A stretch of DNA of 64,000 nucleotides from NCBI RefSeq assembly GCF_900177515.1, contig NZ_FXAK01000007.1, positions 434,001 to 498,000 on the forward strand. The letters run 5' to 3'. The notes beneath the pieces are model-generated. The model was given only the letters and a program-made list of their open reading frames with translations. It did no database searches and was not told where the DNA came from. This document shows, one piece after another, positions 28,027 through 36,610 of the stretch. The position numbers and the translations under genes are program-made. The DNA comes from Azospirillum oryzae. Its GTDB lineage: Bacteria > Pseudomonadota > Alphaproteobacteria > Azospirillales > Azospirillaceae. Every line of letters begins with the position of its first letter. The stretch's first letter is position 1.

Positions 28027-28698
28027 ATGAGCATCTTTTCGCGCCTGACCGACATCGTGCAGTCGAACCTGAATTCCCTGCTCGACCGCGCCGAGGAGCC
28101 GGAGAAGCTGATCCGCCTGATCATCCAGGAGATGGAAGACACGCTGGTCGAGGTGCGCTCCTCCACCGTCAAGATCATCGCGGAGAAGAAGGAGATCGAA
28201 CGCCGCGTCGCCGACCTCCACCGCGAGCGCGACGAATGGGACCGCAAGGCCGAGGTGGCGCTGACCCGCGACCGCGAGGATCTGGCCAAGGGCGCGCTGA
28301 TGGCGAAGTCCAAGGTCGCCGAGCAGGCCGACGCGCTGGCCGAGCAGCTGGTGCAGGTCGAGGCCGCGCTGTCCAAGGCCAACGAGGACATCGGTCGCCT
28401 GCAGGCCAAGCTGACCGACGCCAAGACCCGCGAGAAGGCGCTGGTCGCCCGCACCCAGACGGCCAGCAACCGGGTCAAGGTCCGCACCGTCCTGCACGAC
28501 GAGCGCATCAACGACGCCCTGTCGCGCTTCGAGCAGGTCGAGCGCAACCTTGACGAGATGGAGGGCCGGGTCGAGGCCTATGACGTCGGCCGCACCAAGA
28601 GCCTGACCGAGGAGATCGCCGAGCTTGAGGCGACGCACAAGGTCGAAGAGGATCTGGCCGCGCTGAAGGCCCGCATCGCCGCGCGGCGCAACGGCTGA
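28027..28698 (+). CDS. pspA: Phage shock protein A
   Basis: 223-aa peripheral membrane protein of the PspA/IM30 (ESCRT-III) family that binds PspF at rest and the damaged inner membrane under stress. It starts with the amphipathic helix SIFSRLTDIVQSNLNSLLDR, then EEPEKLIRLIIQEMEDTLVEVR, and continues as a long coiled coil rich in Glu, Lys and Arg up to residue 220. The family length is about 220. Second gene of the sigma-54 operon; pspB follows. Confidence 0.97.
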   Translation: MSIFSRLTDIVQSNLNSLLDRAEEPEKLIRLIIQEMEDTLVEVRSSTVKIIAEKKEIERRVADLHRERDEWDRKAEVALTRDREDLAKGALMAKSKVAEQADALAEQLVQVEAALSKANEDIGRLQAKLTDAKTREKALVARTQTASNRVKVRTVLHDERINDALSRFEQVERNLDEMEGRVEAYDVGRTKSLTEEIAELEATHKVEEDLAALKARIAARRNG

Positions 28699-28779
28699 CC
28701 GGCGGCGAGAATCCGGTGCAGGGGTGGGGCTTTGCGGCCCCGCCCGCTCTTCCCACGACAATAAGAAGGCCCGAAGACC

Positions 28780-29007
28780 ATGGGGTTCCTGGGTTTCGTC
28801 CTCGCGGTGCTGTTCATGGTGGTGGTGGCGCCGGTCTGGATCGTCTTCCACTACATCACCAAATGGCGCTCCCAGCGCGGATTGACCGCGCAGGACGAAC
28901 GGCTTCTGGCCGAATTGTGGGAGATCTCCAACCGGCTGGAAGCCCGCGTCCACTCGCTGGAGCGCGTGCTGGACGCCGAGGCGCCAAACTGGCGCGACAA
29001 GGTGTGA
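28780..29007 (+). CDS. pspB: Phage shock protein B
   Basis: 75-aa inner-membrane protein. One N-terminal membrane helix (GFLGFVLAVLFMVVVAPVWIVFHY) is followed by the conserved TKWR-type stretch and a cytoplasmic coil (RLLAELWEISNRLEARVHSLERVL) that contacts PspA and PspC. Length matches E. coli PspB. It follows pspA by 81 bases and is separated from pspC by palindromic element C. Confidence 0.93.
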   Translation: MGFLGFVLAVLFMVVVAPVWIVFHYITKWRSQRGLTAQDERLLAELWEISNRLEARVHSLERVLDAEAPNWRDKV

Positions 29008-29023
29008 GGGTTACAGGGCGGTG

Positions 29024-29140
29024 CCCCCTCCCCATCCCTCCCCCGCTTTGCGGGAGAGGGGACTGCCGCCGCTCCTTTGCATGATCGCCGCAAGCATCCT
29101 GCCCCCTCTCCCTCGAAGAGGGGGAGGGATGGGGAGGGGG
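29024..29140. repeat. Palindromic intergenic element, copy C, between pspB and pspC
   Basis: Perfect 21-base outer arms at 29024-29044 and 29120-29140 (C-rich on the left, G-rich on the right) enclose two inner hairpins and a central GGGGACTGCCGCCGCT shared with copy B. Because it lies inside the operon it may attenuate pspC or protect the upstream mRNA from 3' decay. Confidence 0.85.
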
Positions 29141-29194
29141 CAATCTACGCCGACACCTCCCAACCCGAAACTCAACGAAAGGACCGAGCCCGCC

Positions 29195-29596
29195 ATGGAC
29201 CGCGCGTCCCCTTACGACTCGCCGAATCCGCACCGGCTCTATCGCGATCCGCAGCGCGGGGTGCTGGGCGGGGTGTGCACGGGCGTCGCCGATTACTTCG
29301 GCGTGCAGCCGGCCGTCGTCCGGCTGGCGATGCTGTTCGCCCTGTTCTTCTTTTCGGTGCCGCTGGTGATCGCCTATGTCATCGCGCTGCTGGTGTTGCC
29401 GGTGCGTCCGGCACAGGTCTATCGCGATGCCGAGGAGGAGGCCTTCTGGCGCACGGTGTCGACCAAGCCCGACCGGACGCTCGCCGGCCTGACCCAGCGC
29501 TTCCGCGACATGGAGAAGCGGATCGTCGGGATGGAGGCCTACGTCGCCTCCAAGGAATTCGAACTGAACCGCGCGATCCGCGATCTGGATCGTTGA
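29195..29596 (+). CDS. pspC: Phage shock protein C
   Basis: 133-aa inner-membrane sensor of the Psp response. The PspC core is RLYRDPQRGVLGGVCTGVADYFGV near residues 14-37, then a membrane helix (LAMLFALFFFSVPLVIAYVIALLVL) and a cytoplasmic helix (GLTQRFRDMEKRIVGMEAYV) that would engage PspA. The ATG at 29195 follows AACGAAAGGACCGAGCCCGCC. Last gene of the operon; a GC-rich hairpin follows. Confidence 0.94.
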   Translation: MDRASPYDSPNPHRLYRDPQRGVLGGVCTGVADYFGVQPAVVRLAMLFALFFFSVPLVIAYVIALLVLPVRPAQVYRDAEEEAFWRTVSTKPDRTLAGLTQRFRDMEKRIVGMEAYVASKEFELNRAIRDLDR

Positions 29597-29628
29597 TTGC
29601 CTTCGGCAAGCTGGATCGCTGATCTGAT

Positions 29629-29649
29629 CCCCGGCCGGAAAGGCCGGGG
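29629..29649 (+). terminator. GC hairpin after pspC
   Basis: CCCCGGCC at 29629-29636, loop GGAAA, GGCCGGGG at 29642-29649. No T-tract follows, so termination strength is uncertain. It also borders the end of a small minus-strand gene. Confidence 0.5.
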
Positions 29650-29659
29650 GCCGATGTCG

Positions 29660-29788
29660 TCAGCGCCGCTGGCGGCGCCGGTCGCGGACGCGGATCGGGA
29701 TCGGTTTCGGTGTGGGCATCGTGGCGATCAGACCGGCCAACGCCGCAGCCGTCGCCACCGCACCACCGAGCAGAACGAGATCCATCAT
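29660..29788 (-). CDS. Small membrane protein, 42 aa
   Basis: Possible small gene from the ATG at 29788 (a second ATG directly follows). Upstream on the minus strand is GGTGGAGGGCCT, a good ribosome site. The product is a single hydrophobic helix (DLVLLGGAVATAAALAGLIA) followed by a Pro- and Arg-rich tail (TPKPIPIRVRDRRRQRR). It converges on the end of pspC. The 270 bases beyond, up to the MAPEG gene, show no other gene. Support is the ribosome site and coherent membrane topology only. Confidence 0.5.
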   Translation of the reverse strand: MMDLVLLGGAVATAAALAGLIATMPTPKPIPIRVRDRRRQRR

Positions 29789-30056
29789 AGGCCCTCCACC
29801 ATCGAGATCCCTGCAGTCACCCACATGGTGAAGCAGTTGGTTAGAACATGGTAGCGAAAAGAGAGACTGACAACATCTCTCCCATCGGGGCAGTCCCTGA
29901 TACCTGCCGACATGGGACACCCTCCGCGTCGCCCCGGCCTTGATCCAAATCACGAGCCGGGCCGTTATTGGTCGAAGGAACAGGGTGCGGTCCTTTCCAG
30001 ATGGGAAGCGATCGGACCCTTGTCGAATCCCCGGCCTTTGACGGAGCCCCGCCTCG

Positions 30057-30623
30057 ATGTCCGATACCAGCCTTCGCCAAAGCGCCCCCCGCCGGCGCAG
30101 ATCCCTGGTGCTCCGCGCCCTGATGCTGAACGGTGCGTCGATGGTGGTGACGGCGCTGCTGTTCGTCCTGCTGCTGTCGCTGGTGGCGCCGCCGATGGGC
30201 GTCAACGCACCGGGCGCGCGGATGGCGTTGTGGGCGCGGCTGGTCGTCTGGCCAGCGTTGGTCCTGTTCGGCATGGTCTTTGGTGTAATGGCGATGCGTG
30301 GCCGCACCCAGGCCTTCAATCCCATCGAGGATCCCGAATCGCGCAGTCAGCGCGTCTGCCAGCGGGTGCTCGCCAACAGCGTGGAGCAGACCGCCATCTT
30401 CGTCCCGGCGCTGGCCGCCCTGGTCGCCACCCTGCCGCAGCCCTCGCTGGGGGCGGCGGTGGCGGCGACCGCGCTGTTCGTGCTGGGCCGGCTGCTGTTC
30501 TGGGCGGGCTATCTTGTGCATCCCTTCGCCCGCGCCCCTGGCATGGCGATGACGCTGACCGTCAATCTGATCGTGCTGGGCTGGGCCGTTCTGCTGCAAC
30601 TGGGCGGGATGCAGCCCGGCTGA
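30057..30623 (+). CDS. MAPEG-family membrane protein
   Basis: 188-aa protein with four membrane helices of the MAPEG type (eicosanoid/glutathione metabolism fold). Characteristic are RMALWARLVVWPALVLFGM, RVLANSVEQTAIFVPALAALV (the conserved Asn-X-X-Glu-Gln) and LGRLLFWAGYLVHPFARAPGMA. Bacterial members are often glutathione transferases or peroxidases with unknown substrates. Its last 62 bases overlap the end of the oppositely oriented glycosyltransferase gene. Confidence 0.88.
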   Translation: MSDTSLRQSAPRRRRSLVLRALMLNGASMVVTALLFVLLLSLVAPPMGVNAPGARMALWARLVVWPALVLFGMVFGVMAMRGRTQAFNPIEDPESRSQRVCQRVLANSVEQTAIFVPALAALVATLPQPSLGAAVAATALFVLGRLLFWAGYLVHPFARAPGMAMTLTVNLIVLGWAVLLQLGGMQPG

Positions 30624-31512
30624 CGGGCTTCTCCGCAGGCGGTGCGCTGGCCGGGGCCGCCGTCTTCGCCAGATGCAGCCAGCGGCGGTAGGCCTCGGCG
30701 CTTACCGGCGCCCGGTGCTTCAGCCCGATGCGCAGGATCTGCGGCAGGGCCAGCAGCACCTTCAGGTCGGTCATCCGCGGGCCGTGGCGCAGGTTCTTCC
30801 AGCTGTTGCCGGCCCAACTGCGCGCCAGCCGCCACGCCATCAGCGAGGACGGGCAGCGCGCCACCTCGCGGATCAGGTCGTTGCGGTGGTTGTAGAAGCG
30901 CTCCATCCCCGGCTTGCGGCCCTTCTCGCTCTTGTCGTGGTAGACCATGACATCGGGCAGAGCGACGACGCGGTATCCGGCGCCGACCAGCCGCAGGCAG
31001 CGGTCCTTCTCCTCCCCCTGGCGGTAGAGTTCGGGCATGTAGAGGCCGACCTGCTCCACGGCGCTGCGCCGCAGCAGATGGCCGCAGCCGACATACCAGG
31101 GCACATCGAAGGGGGCGGCACCCTTGGGGAAATAGACCAGCCCGTCGCGCGTCTCGATGTTGCAGGCGACGGCGGCGACCTCCGGATTCCGTTCCAGATA
31201 GGCGACGCAGCGGGCCAGACCGTCCGGATCCTCGAACCAGCTGTCGTCGTCGACCGACAGGATGCAATCGCCGGTGGTGTTCACGAAACCGAAGTTGCGG
31301 GCCAGGATCAGCCCGCCATTGTGCGGCTGGCGGACATAGCGGACGGTCGGGAACTCCGCCCGCATCATCGCGCCGGTGCCGTCGCTGGAGCCGTCGTCGA
31401 TGACGATGATCTCCATCGGCGGGGTGGTCTGGTTCATCAGCCGGGTCAGCGCGATGCGCAGTTCCGGCCCGCGGTTGTAGGTGGCGATGACGGCGCTGAC
31501 GGTCAGCGTCAT
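30562..31512 (-). CDS. Family 2 glycosyltransferase
   Basis: 316-aa GT-A fold sugar transferase, probably for an exopolysaccharide or O-chain. Seen are SAVIATYNRGPELRIAL at the start, IIVIDDGSSDGT near 35-46, GGLILARNFG near 66-75, the metal-binding SVDDDSWFEDP near 86-96, and the acceptor-site region LYRQGEEKDRCLRLV (ED-like) near 160-174. The C-terminal 30 residues are Pro/Ala/Arg-rich. Its ATG at 31512 overlaps the stop of the upstream polymerase-like gene by four bases, showing coupling. Confidence 0.93.
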   Translation of the reverse strand: MTLTVSAVIATYNRGPELRIALTRLMNQTTPPMEIIVIDDGSSDGTGAMMRAEFPTVRYVRQPHNGGLILARNFGFVNTTGDCILSVDDDSWFEDPDGLARCVAYLERNPEVAAVACNIETRDGLVYFPKGAAPFDVPWYVGCGHLLRRSAVEQVGLYMPELYRQGEEKDRCLRLVGAGYRVVALPDVMVYHDKSEKGRKPGMERFYNHRNDLIREVARCPSSLMAWRLARSWAGNSWKNLRHGPRMTDLKVLLALPQILRIGLKHRAPVSAEAYRRWLHLAKTAAPASAPPAEKPVSRAASRPVAAERPSPARSD

Positions 31513-32918
31513 GACGGCTCCCTTCTGGCGAATTTGGGCGGCGCCACCATCGGGCGCAGCGGGTCGTCCTCCAGAATCCCCCAGGCGCGGAGCGCGCGGG
31601 TCAGCCCGATCCACAGCAGGATCGGCAGCAGCGAGAAGAAGCCGAACTTCACGATGGTGATGTTGCCGTCGCGGAACCATTGCAGGCACAGCGGCAGGAA
31701 GGCGCAATAGAACAGCACGGCGTAGCGGTTGCGGAAGCCGCTGGTCCAGAACCAGCGGTGCATGCGGCCCAGGATCAGGCCGACCACCACCATGGTGACG
31801 ATCATGCCGATCCAGCCGGCGCTCATCCAGCCGTCGCCGGGGAGCGAGGTGGTCAGGTTGTAGAAGACGCCGTAGTCGTTCAGGTCCACCCACTTCACCG
31901 GCGCGCCGACCGGCTTGCCCGGCCACAGCAGGCGCGGGATCGGTTCGGTGAACAACTGCAGATACTGGGTGAACCAGGTGTAGGTGCCCGACTGTTTCGG
32001 CACCACCCACAGGATGTAGGCGAGGAAGTCGAAATTCGCCAAATCCTGGCCGGCCAGCGCGTCGAGCGCCCGGCCGCTGCCGCTGCCGCCGTTGAAGCGC
32101 AGCAGGACGGAAACCGGGGCGTCGCCGGCCAGCACGTCGCGGAAGGCGTCACGGTTGTTGCCCAGCACGGTGAACAGGCCCATCACCGGGATCGCGGCCA
32201 GCACATGCCACAGCCGGAACCATTTGGTGCGGGTGCGGTACAGCATCAGCAGCACCAGCCCCAGGATGCCCATGATGATCGCCCAGCGTCCCCAGCCCAG
32301 ATAGGCGCGGTAGGCGACGAAGCCGGCGAAGGGGATGAAGGACAGCGGGTGGAAGCGGCAGACCCAGATCAGCCCCAGCGTCAGCGGCAGGCCCATCGAA
32401 TGGGCCTCCGCGATGTAGCCGGTGGTGTTGGTGTAGATCGGCTGGCCGGTCAGCGGATCGCGCTCCATCTGCACGTCGCCGGTGCCGTCGAAGCTGGCGC
32501 CGCCCTGGCGCTGGATCGCCGAATAGATGGCGAGCGGACCCAGCAGCAGCGCGGTGGTCAGGAAGGCCACGATGTCGACGCGGTCGAAGGAGAAGGCCGG
32601 CGCCGGCTCGCCGTTCGGGGTCCAGTCGGGCTTGACCAGACCGGCCCACATGCAGGCGGCGGCGAAGGCGATCAGCCCGACCGAACTGACCACCAGGGTC
32701 ATGACGAACTGCTGCTCGTTCGGCCAGAAGCCCATGAACAGCCAGACATCGTCGAAGCCCTGCGTGTGGACCAGGATCGGCCGCATGACGAAGACCAGGG
32801 CGTGGAAGATCAGGTACAGCGTCAGCGGATGGAACATCGATGCGCTGCCGGAGCTGAGAAACACGACGGTTACCAGCACCAGCACCAGGACCTGCGCGAT
32901 CAGCGCCATTTCGATCAT
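31509..32918 (-). CDS. Polytopic membrane protein, Wzy/O-antigen-polymerase-like
   Basis: 469-aa inner-membrane protein with about ten to twelve hydrophobic segments and a large periplasmic loop near residues 250-350 (LRFNGGSGSGRALDALAG ... IPRLLWPGKPVGAPVKWVDLND). The layout, the PxxxPGKP-like loop and location beside a glycosyltransferase fit a polysaccharide polymerase or O-antigen ligase, but these families diverge strongly, so the call is by architecture. The ATG at 32918 is preferred over a TTG six bases upstream. It diverges from the exported beta-helix gene. Confidence 0.8.
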   Translation of the reverse strand: MIEMALIAQVLVLVLVTVVFLSSGSASMFHPLTLYLIFHALVFVMRPILVHTQGFDDVWLFMGFWPNEQQFVMTLVVSSVGLIAFAAACMWAGLVKPDWTPNGEPAPAFSFDRVDIVAFLTTALLLGPLAIYSAIQRQGGASFDGTGDVQMERDPLTGQPIYTNTTGYIAEAHSMGLPLTLGLIWVCRFHPLSFIPFAGFVAYRAYLGWGRWAIIMGILGLVLLMLYRTRTKWFRLWHVLAAIPVMGLFTVLGNNRDAFRDVLAGDAPVSVLLRFNGGSGSGRALDALAGQDLANFDFLAYILWVVPKQSGTYTWFTQYLQLFTEPIPRLLWPGKPVGAPVKWVDLNDYGVFYNLTTSLPGDGWMSAGWIGMIVTMVVVGLILGRMHRWFWTSGFRNRYAVLFYCAFLPLCLQWFRDGNITIVKFGFFSLLPILLWIGLTRALRAWGILEDDPLRPMVAPPKFARREPS

Positions 32919-33166
32919 CGGCAAACAGTCCCCGGTAATTAGGCTCCGCCTGATGACGGGCGTGGCCCACGGGCAAGCGGGTACGACCAGCCGGTCAGGC
33001 TAGGATGAAAAGTCAGCCTATACGCCCCGTCCCGGTCCGGCAGGGGTGCAGAGGGCGTGGCCCCTTCGCACCCGCACACCCCCTTCGCGCTTTTGCCGGT
33101 TGCCGTGGGGCTGGGTCAGTCTCCCCCCTTCGGCGGCATCGCCGTTGTTCTGGAGGAGGGTCTCCC

Positions 33167-35104
33167 ATGTTCCGTTCCCAACCTCGTCGCCGGAGTGGAG
33201 CGGCCGAAATCCTGTCCCGTGTTCTGTTGCTGAGCGCGCTTCTGCTGCCTGCCGCCGGATGGAGGCCGGCGATGGCAGATGAGACGACCTTCTATGTGTC
33301 GCCGACCGGCAACGACCGCTGGTCGGGACGGCTGTCCCAGCCGTCGGCGGACGGGCGCGACGGTCCCTTCGCCACCCCGGCCCGCGCGCTGGCCGCTGCC
33401 AAGGGAAGCGGTCCGGCCACCGTGCGGCTGCATGGCGGGACCTACCGGCTGACGGCGCCGCTGGTGGTGGACGGCTCCATGCCGGGGCTGCGGCTGACCG
33501 CGGTGGAGGGGGAGCAGCCGGTGCTGTCGGGCGGCGAGGTGGTGGGCGGCGCGCAACCGGCGAACGGCTTGCTGTCGGCGCCGCTGGCGCGCGATCCGGG
33601 GCTGGACGTCTCGATCGGCGGGCCCGGTGAAAGGTTGCGGCTGGACGCCGCGCGCAGCGGCGATTTCACCCCCGGCGACCCGCGCAGCGGCTGGTTCCCG
33701 GCCAAGGCGGTGCAGTCCGATCCGAAAAATCCGGGGAGCAAGCGGCAGATGCGGCTGCCCGCCGGCGTGCTGAAGGCCGGTTGGGCCGGGCCGGGGGTGC
33801 GGGCGCAGGCGCTGGACCGGGAACGGCTGTCGGACGATCTGCTGGGTGTGGTTTCGGCCAATCCGAACGGGTTGCTGACCTTCAATGCCGACGGGCAGTA
33901 TCCTTACCGCGACGGCTCGACCGTGCGGCTGCTCGGCCATCCCGATTTCCTGACGCGGCCGGGCGAATTCGCCTGGGATGCCAAGGCCGGGCGCCTGTTG
34001 GTCAAGCCGCCGACCGGGCTGAACGCCGCGGGGGCGGAACTGGTGGTGGCCCGGCAGCCGGTGCTGCTGCGGCTGGACAACGCCCGCAATGTGACGGTGG
34101 AGGGGCTGACTTTCGCCGACGTGCCGTGGGACGGCACCGCGGTGCTGGCGAAGGGGAGCAATGGCCTGCGGATCGCCGGCAACCGCTTCCTGCTGGTCGG
34201 CACCGCGGTGATGCTGGACGGCTCCGGCCGCAGCGAGGTGTCGGGCAACCGGATGGAGCATCTCGGCCGCTCCGGCGTGATGCTGGCGCCGGGCAGCAGC
34301 GATAACCGCATCCTCGCCAACCGCATCAGCGACATCGGCGAGGTGCGCTTCTTCAGCGGCGGCGTGATGGGGGCCGGCATCCGCAACACGCTGATCGCCC
34401 ACAACGACATCCGCCGGTCGGCGCGCTACGGCATCTCGATCAAGAACTGGAACCCGCAGACGGTGAACAGCGACAACACCGTCGAGTTCAACCGCATCCG
34501 CGACACCGCCCGCCAGACCGCAGACGCCGGCGCCATCGAGATGCTGGGCCGCAGCGGCAACGACACCCGCAGCATCATCCGCTTCAACGACATCCGCGAC
34601 ACCGGCGGCCTCGCCACCGACGCGCAGGGGCGCTGGCTGGTCCGCTACAAGGGCTTCGGCATCTATCTGGACGACATGACCAGCGGCGTGACGGTGCAGG
34701 GCAACCTGCTGGAGAACACCGGCATGGCGGCGATCTTCCTGCATGGCGGCGACAACAACCGGGTGTCGGACAACATCACGGTGATGAACGACGGCAAGGA
34801 CCGCTTCCTGCGGCTGGAATGGGTGCCCAGCGCCGGGAAGAACGGGCTGATGCACGGCAACGTCGCCGACGGCAACGTGGTGGCCGGCCCGGCGGCGAAG
34901 GATCAGGTCGTCAACAGCCTGTCCGGCGGCGAGTACCGGGTCGAGAACACGCAGCTGGAAAACGCGGCGCCCACGGCGGAGGCTGCCGGTGTGGCCAGCG
35001 CCGCCAGGGCCGCGAATGCACCGGCCGGGGGGCGCCTGCTCGACCGCCTGCTGGCGAAGAAGGAACTGCCTCTCGACCGCGTCGGACCGGAGGGGATGCG
35101 GTAG
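33167..35104 (+). CDS. Exported right-handed beta-helix protein
   Basis: 645-aa protein. A basic n-region and leader (ILSRVLLLSALLLPAAGWRPAMA) end near residue 37. The mature start FYVSPTGNDRWSG ... DGPFATPARALAAA is a classic opening of polysaccharide-active beta-helix proteins (NosD/PbH1, alginate epimerase- or lyase-like). Many PbH1 coils follow at about 330-590 with N-X-I/V repeats (NRFLLVGTAVML, NRISDIGEVRF, NDIRRSARYGISIKN, NRIRDTA, NDIRDTGGLA). The C-terminal 60 residues are Ala-rich. GGAGGAGGG precedes the ATG at 33167. It likely trims or modifies the polymer made by the divergent GT2/polymerase genes. Confidence 0.9.
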   Translation: MFRSQPRRRSGAAEILSRVLLLSALLLPAAGWRPAMADETTFYVSPTGNDRWSGRLSQPSADGRDGPFATPARALAAAKGSGPATVRLHGGTYRLTAPLVVDGSMPGLRLTAVEGEQPVLSGGEVVGGAQPANGLLSAPLARDPGLDVSIGGPGERLRLDAARSGDFTPGDPRSGWFPAKAVQSDPKNPGSKRQMRLPAGVLKAGWAGPGVRAQALDRERLSDDLLGVVSANPNGLLTFNADGQYPYRDGSTVRLLGHPDFLTRPGEFAWDAKAGRLLVKPPTGLNAAGAELVVARQPVLLRLDNARNVTVEGLTFADVPWDGTAVLAKGSNGLRIAGNRFLLVGTAVMLDGSGRSEVSGNRMEHLGRSGVMLAPGSSDNRILANRISDIGEVRFFSGGVMGAGIRNTLIAHNDIRRSARYGISIKNWNPQTVNSDNTVEFNRIRDTARQTADAGAIEMLGRSGNDTRSIIRFNDIRDTGGLATDAQGRWLVRYKGFGIYLDDMTSGVTVQGNLLENTGMAAIFLHGGDNNRVSDNITVMNDGKDRFLRLEWVPSAGKNGLMHGNVADGNVVAGPAAKDQVVNSLSGGEYRVENTQLENAAPTAEAAGVASAARAANAPAGGRLLDRLLAKKELPLDRVGPEGMR

Positions 35105-35184
35105 AGGCAACGGGCTGGAGCGATCCTCATTCGGCCGTTGGCCTCGGTGGACGGGAGACCGCCAAAACCGACGGACATCCTGAA

Positions 35185-35226
35185 AAGAAAAAGCGCCCTT
35201 TCCGGTAAGGAAGGGCGCTTTTTCTT
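35185..35226. terminator. Strong bidirectional intrinsic terminator
   Basis: Sixteen-base perfect arms: AAGAAAAAGCGCCCTT at 35185-35200 and AAGGGCGCTTTTTCTT at 35211-35226, with a ten-base loop. The stem is GC-rich next to the loop and is flanked by A-runs on one side and T-runs on the other, so it works for the plus-strand beta-helix gene and the minus-strand hemY operon. Confidence 0.93.
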
Positions 35227-35260
35227 GAGCCTTGGCTCATTCCTCACGCGGTGGCCGACC

Positions 35261-36610
35261 TCACGCCGTGGCCGGACGGGCCAGCGCCGGGGGGATGTCG
35301 GTCGGTTCCATCAGCGGGACGGCGACCGTCGGGGTCTTCCAGGTCAGCGTGTCGAAGGCGCCGCAATGACCGCACAGGCCGCCCCAGCTGTGGCTGACCG
35401 CCCCGCAGGAGCTGCAGGTCCACACCGGATCCTCCGGCGCGTTGGCGGCCTTGGCCAGCCAGTCCTTCGCCGCGTCCTCGTCATGACGCTCGCCGCGGTC
35501 CAGCTCGGCCATCAGGCGGTAGGTGCGGCGGGTCGGACCGATCTCCATAGCGCGGTTCAGGTGCTGGCGCGCCTCGCCCCACAGCTGGGCGTCGATGGCG
35601 GCGCGGGCGACGGCGAGGTGCGATTCGGCCGAATCCGGCGACTGACGCACCAGCTTCTGGAACAGCCGGACGCGGGTCAGCGGATCGTAGCTGGCGACGA
35701 TCGACCGGTAGATGTCGGCCAGTTCCGGATGCGGCGAGTGGCGCCATGCCCGCTCCACCACCTTGGCGGCCGGCTTCAGCCGGTCGGCGGCGAGCTGCAG
35801 GCGGGCCAGACGGACGGCGGCGGGGACGAAGCCCGGCATCATGTCGTGCGCGGCCTGGGCGTGCGACAGGGCGGCGTCGGCCCGGCCGCGGCGCTCCGCC
35901 TCGAAGCTGCGCTCCAGCAGCAGGACGGCGCGGTGGCGGCGGCCCTCGTCGGTCGGGATGGCGCCGGCCTGGATCGCCTGCTGCAGCGTGCCTTCGGCGG
36001 CAGCCCAGTCGCCGGCCTGCGCCTCCAGGTCATAGAGCGTGCCGAGCAGCCAGGGCGTGTTGGGCTGCAGCCCGCGCGCCTTGCGGGCCAGCGTCAGCGC
36101 CTCCACCCGGTCGCCCGACTTGATCGCCTGGGTCAGCAGCCCGCGCATGCCGAGGAAGGCCGTCTCCGGCCGCTCCAGCATGGCGGTGAAATATTCCTTG
36201 GCGGCGCGCTCGTCGCCCTGCAGCTGGGCGGCCTGGGCCGACAGCAGCATGGTCAGCGGCGGCTCGTTCAGCAGCCCGTCGGCCTTGCGCGCCATCTTGC
36301 GCGCGGTCTGCGCGTCGCCGGCAGCGATGGCGACCATGCCCTGCGTCAGGGCGCGGTAGCCGCGTTCGCGGCGGCGGACCCGGCTGTGGCGGCGGATGCG
36401 ATACGGCGTGCGGATCAGCCCGCGGATCAGGCGATACCCAAGCGCCGCGATGCCCAGCGCCACGATCGTGACCAGCAGGGCGACCCAGAAGGGCGCCTCG
36501 ACGGCGTAGCCCAGCCAGTGGACGCTGACGGTGCCGGGACGGTCGGCGAGCCAGATCGCGGCGGCAATGACCACCGCGACCTTCAGAAGGAACCAGAGGG
36601 CGCGGATCAT
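35261..36610 (-). CDS. hemY: HemY-like TPR membrane protein with C-terminal zinc ribbon
   Basis: 449-aa protein of the HemY N-terminal-domain family (not the protoporphyrinogen oxidase also called HemY). Two membrane helices lie at about 5-22 and 41-62, followed by RRRERGYRALTQGMVAIAAGDAQTA and a run of TPR-like helices to about residue 385. The C-terminus has a zinc ribbon, CSSCG and CGHCG about 14 residues apart, then FDTLTW. Family members sit with hem genes and are thought to assist tetrapyrrole metabolism. Its ATG overlaps the stop of the mitofilin-type gene by four bases (ATGA). The strong terminator at 35185 follows. Confidence 0.92.
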   Translation of the reverse strand: MIRALWFLLKVAVVIAAAIWLADRPGTVSVHWLGYAVEAPFWVALLVTIVALGIAALGYRLIRGLIRTPYRIRRHSRVRRRERGYRALTQGMVAIAAGDAQTARKMARKADGLLNEPPLTMLLSAQAAQLQGDERAAKEYFTAMLERPETAFLGMRGLLTQAIKSGDRVEALTLARKARGLQPNTPWLLGTLYDLEAQAGDWAAAEGTLQQAIQAGAIPTDEGRRHRAVLLLERSFEAERRGRADAALSHAQAAHDMMPGFVPAAVRLARLQLAADRLKPAAKVVERAWRHSPHPELADIYRSIVASYDPLTRVRLFQKLVRQSPDSAESHLAVARAAIDAQLWGEARQHLNRAMEIGPTRRTYRLMAELDRGERHDEDAAKDWLAKAANAPEDPVWTCSSCGAVSHSWGGLCGHCGAFDTLTWKTPTVAVPLMEPTDIPPALARPATA

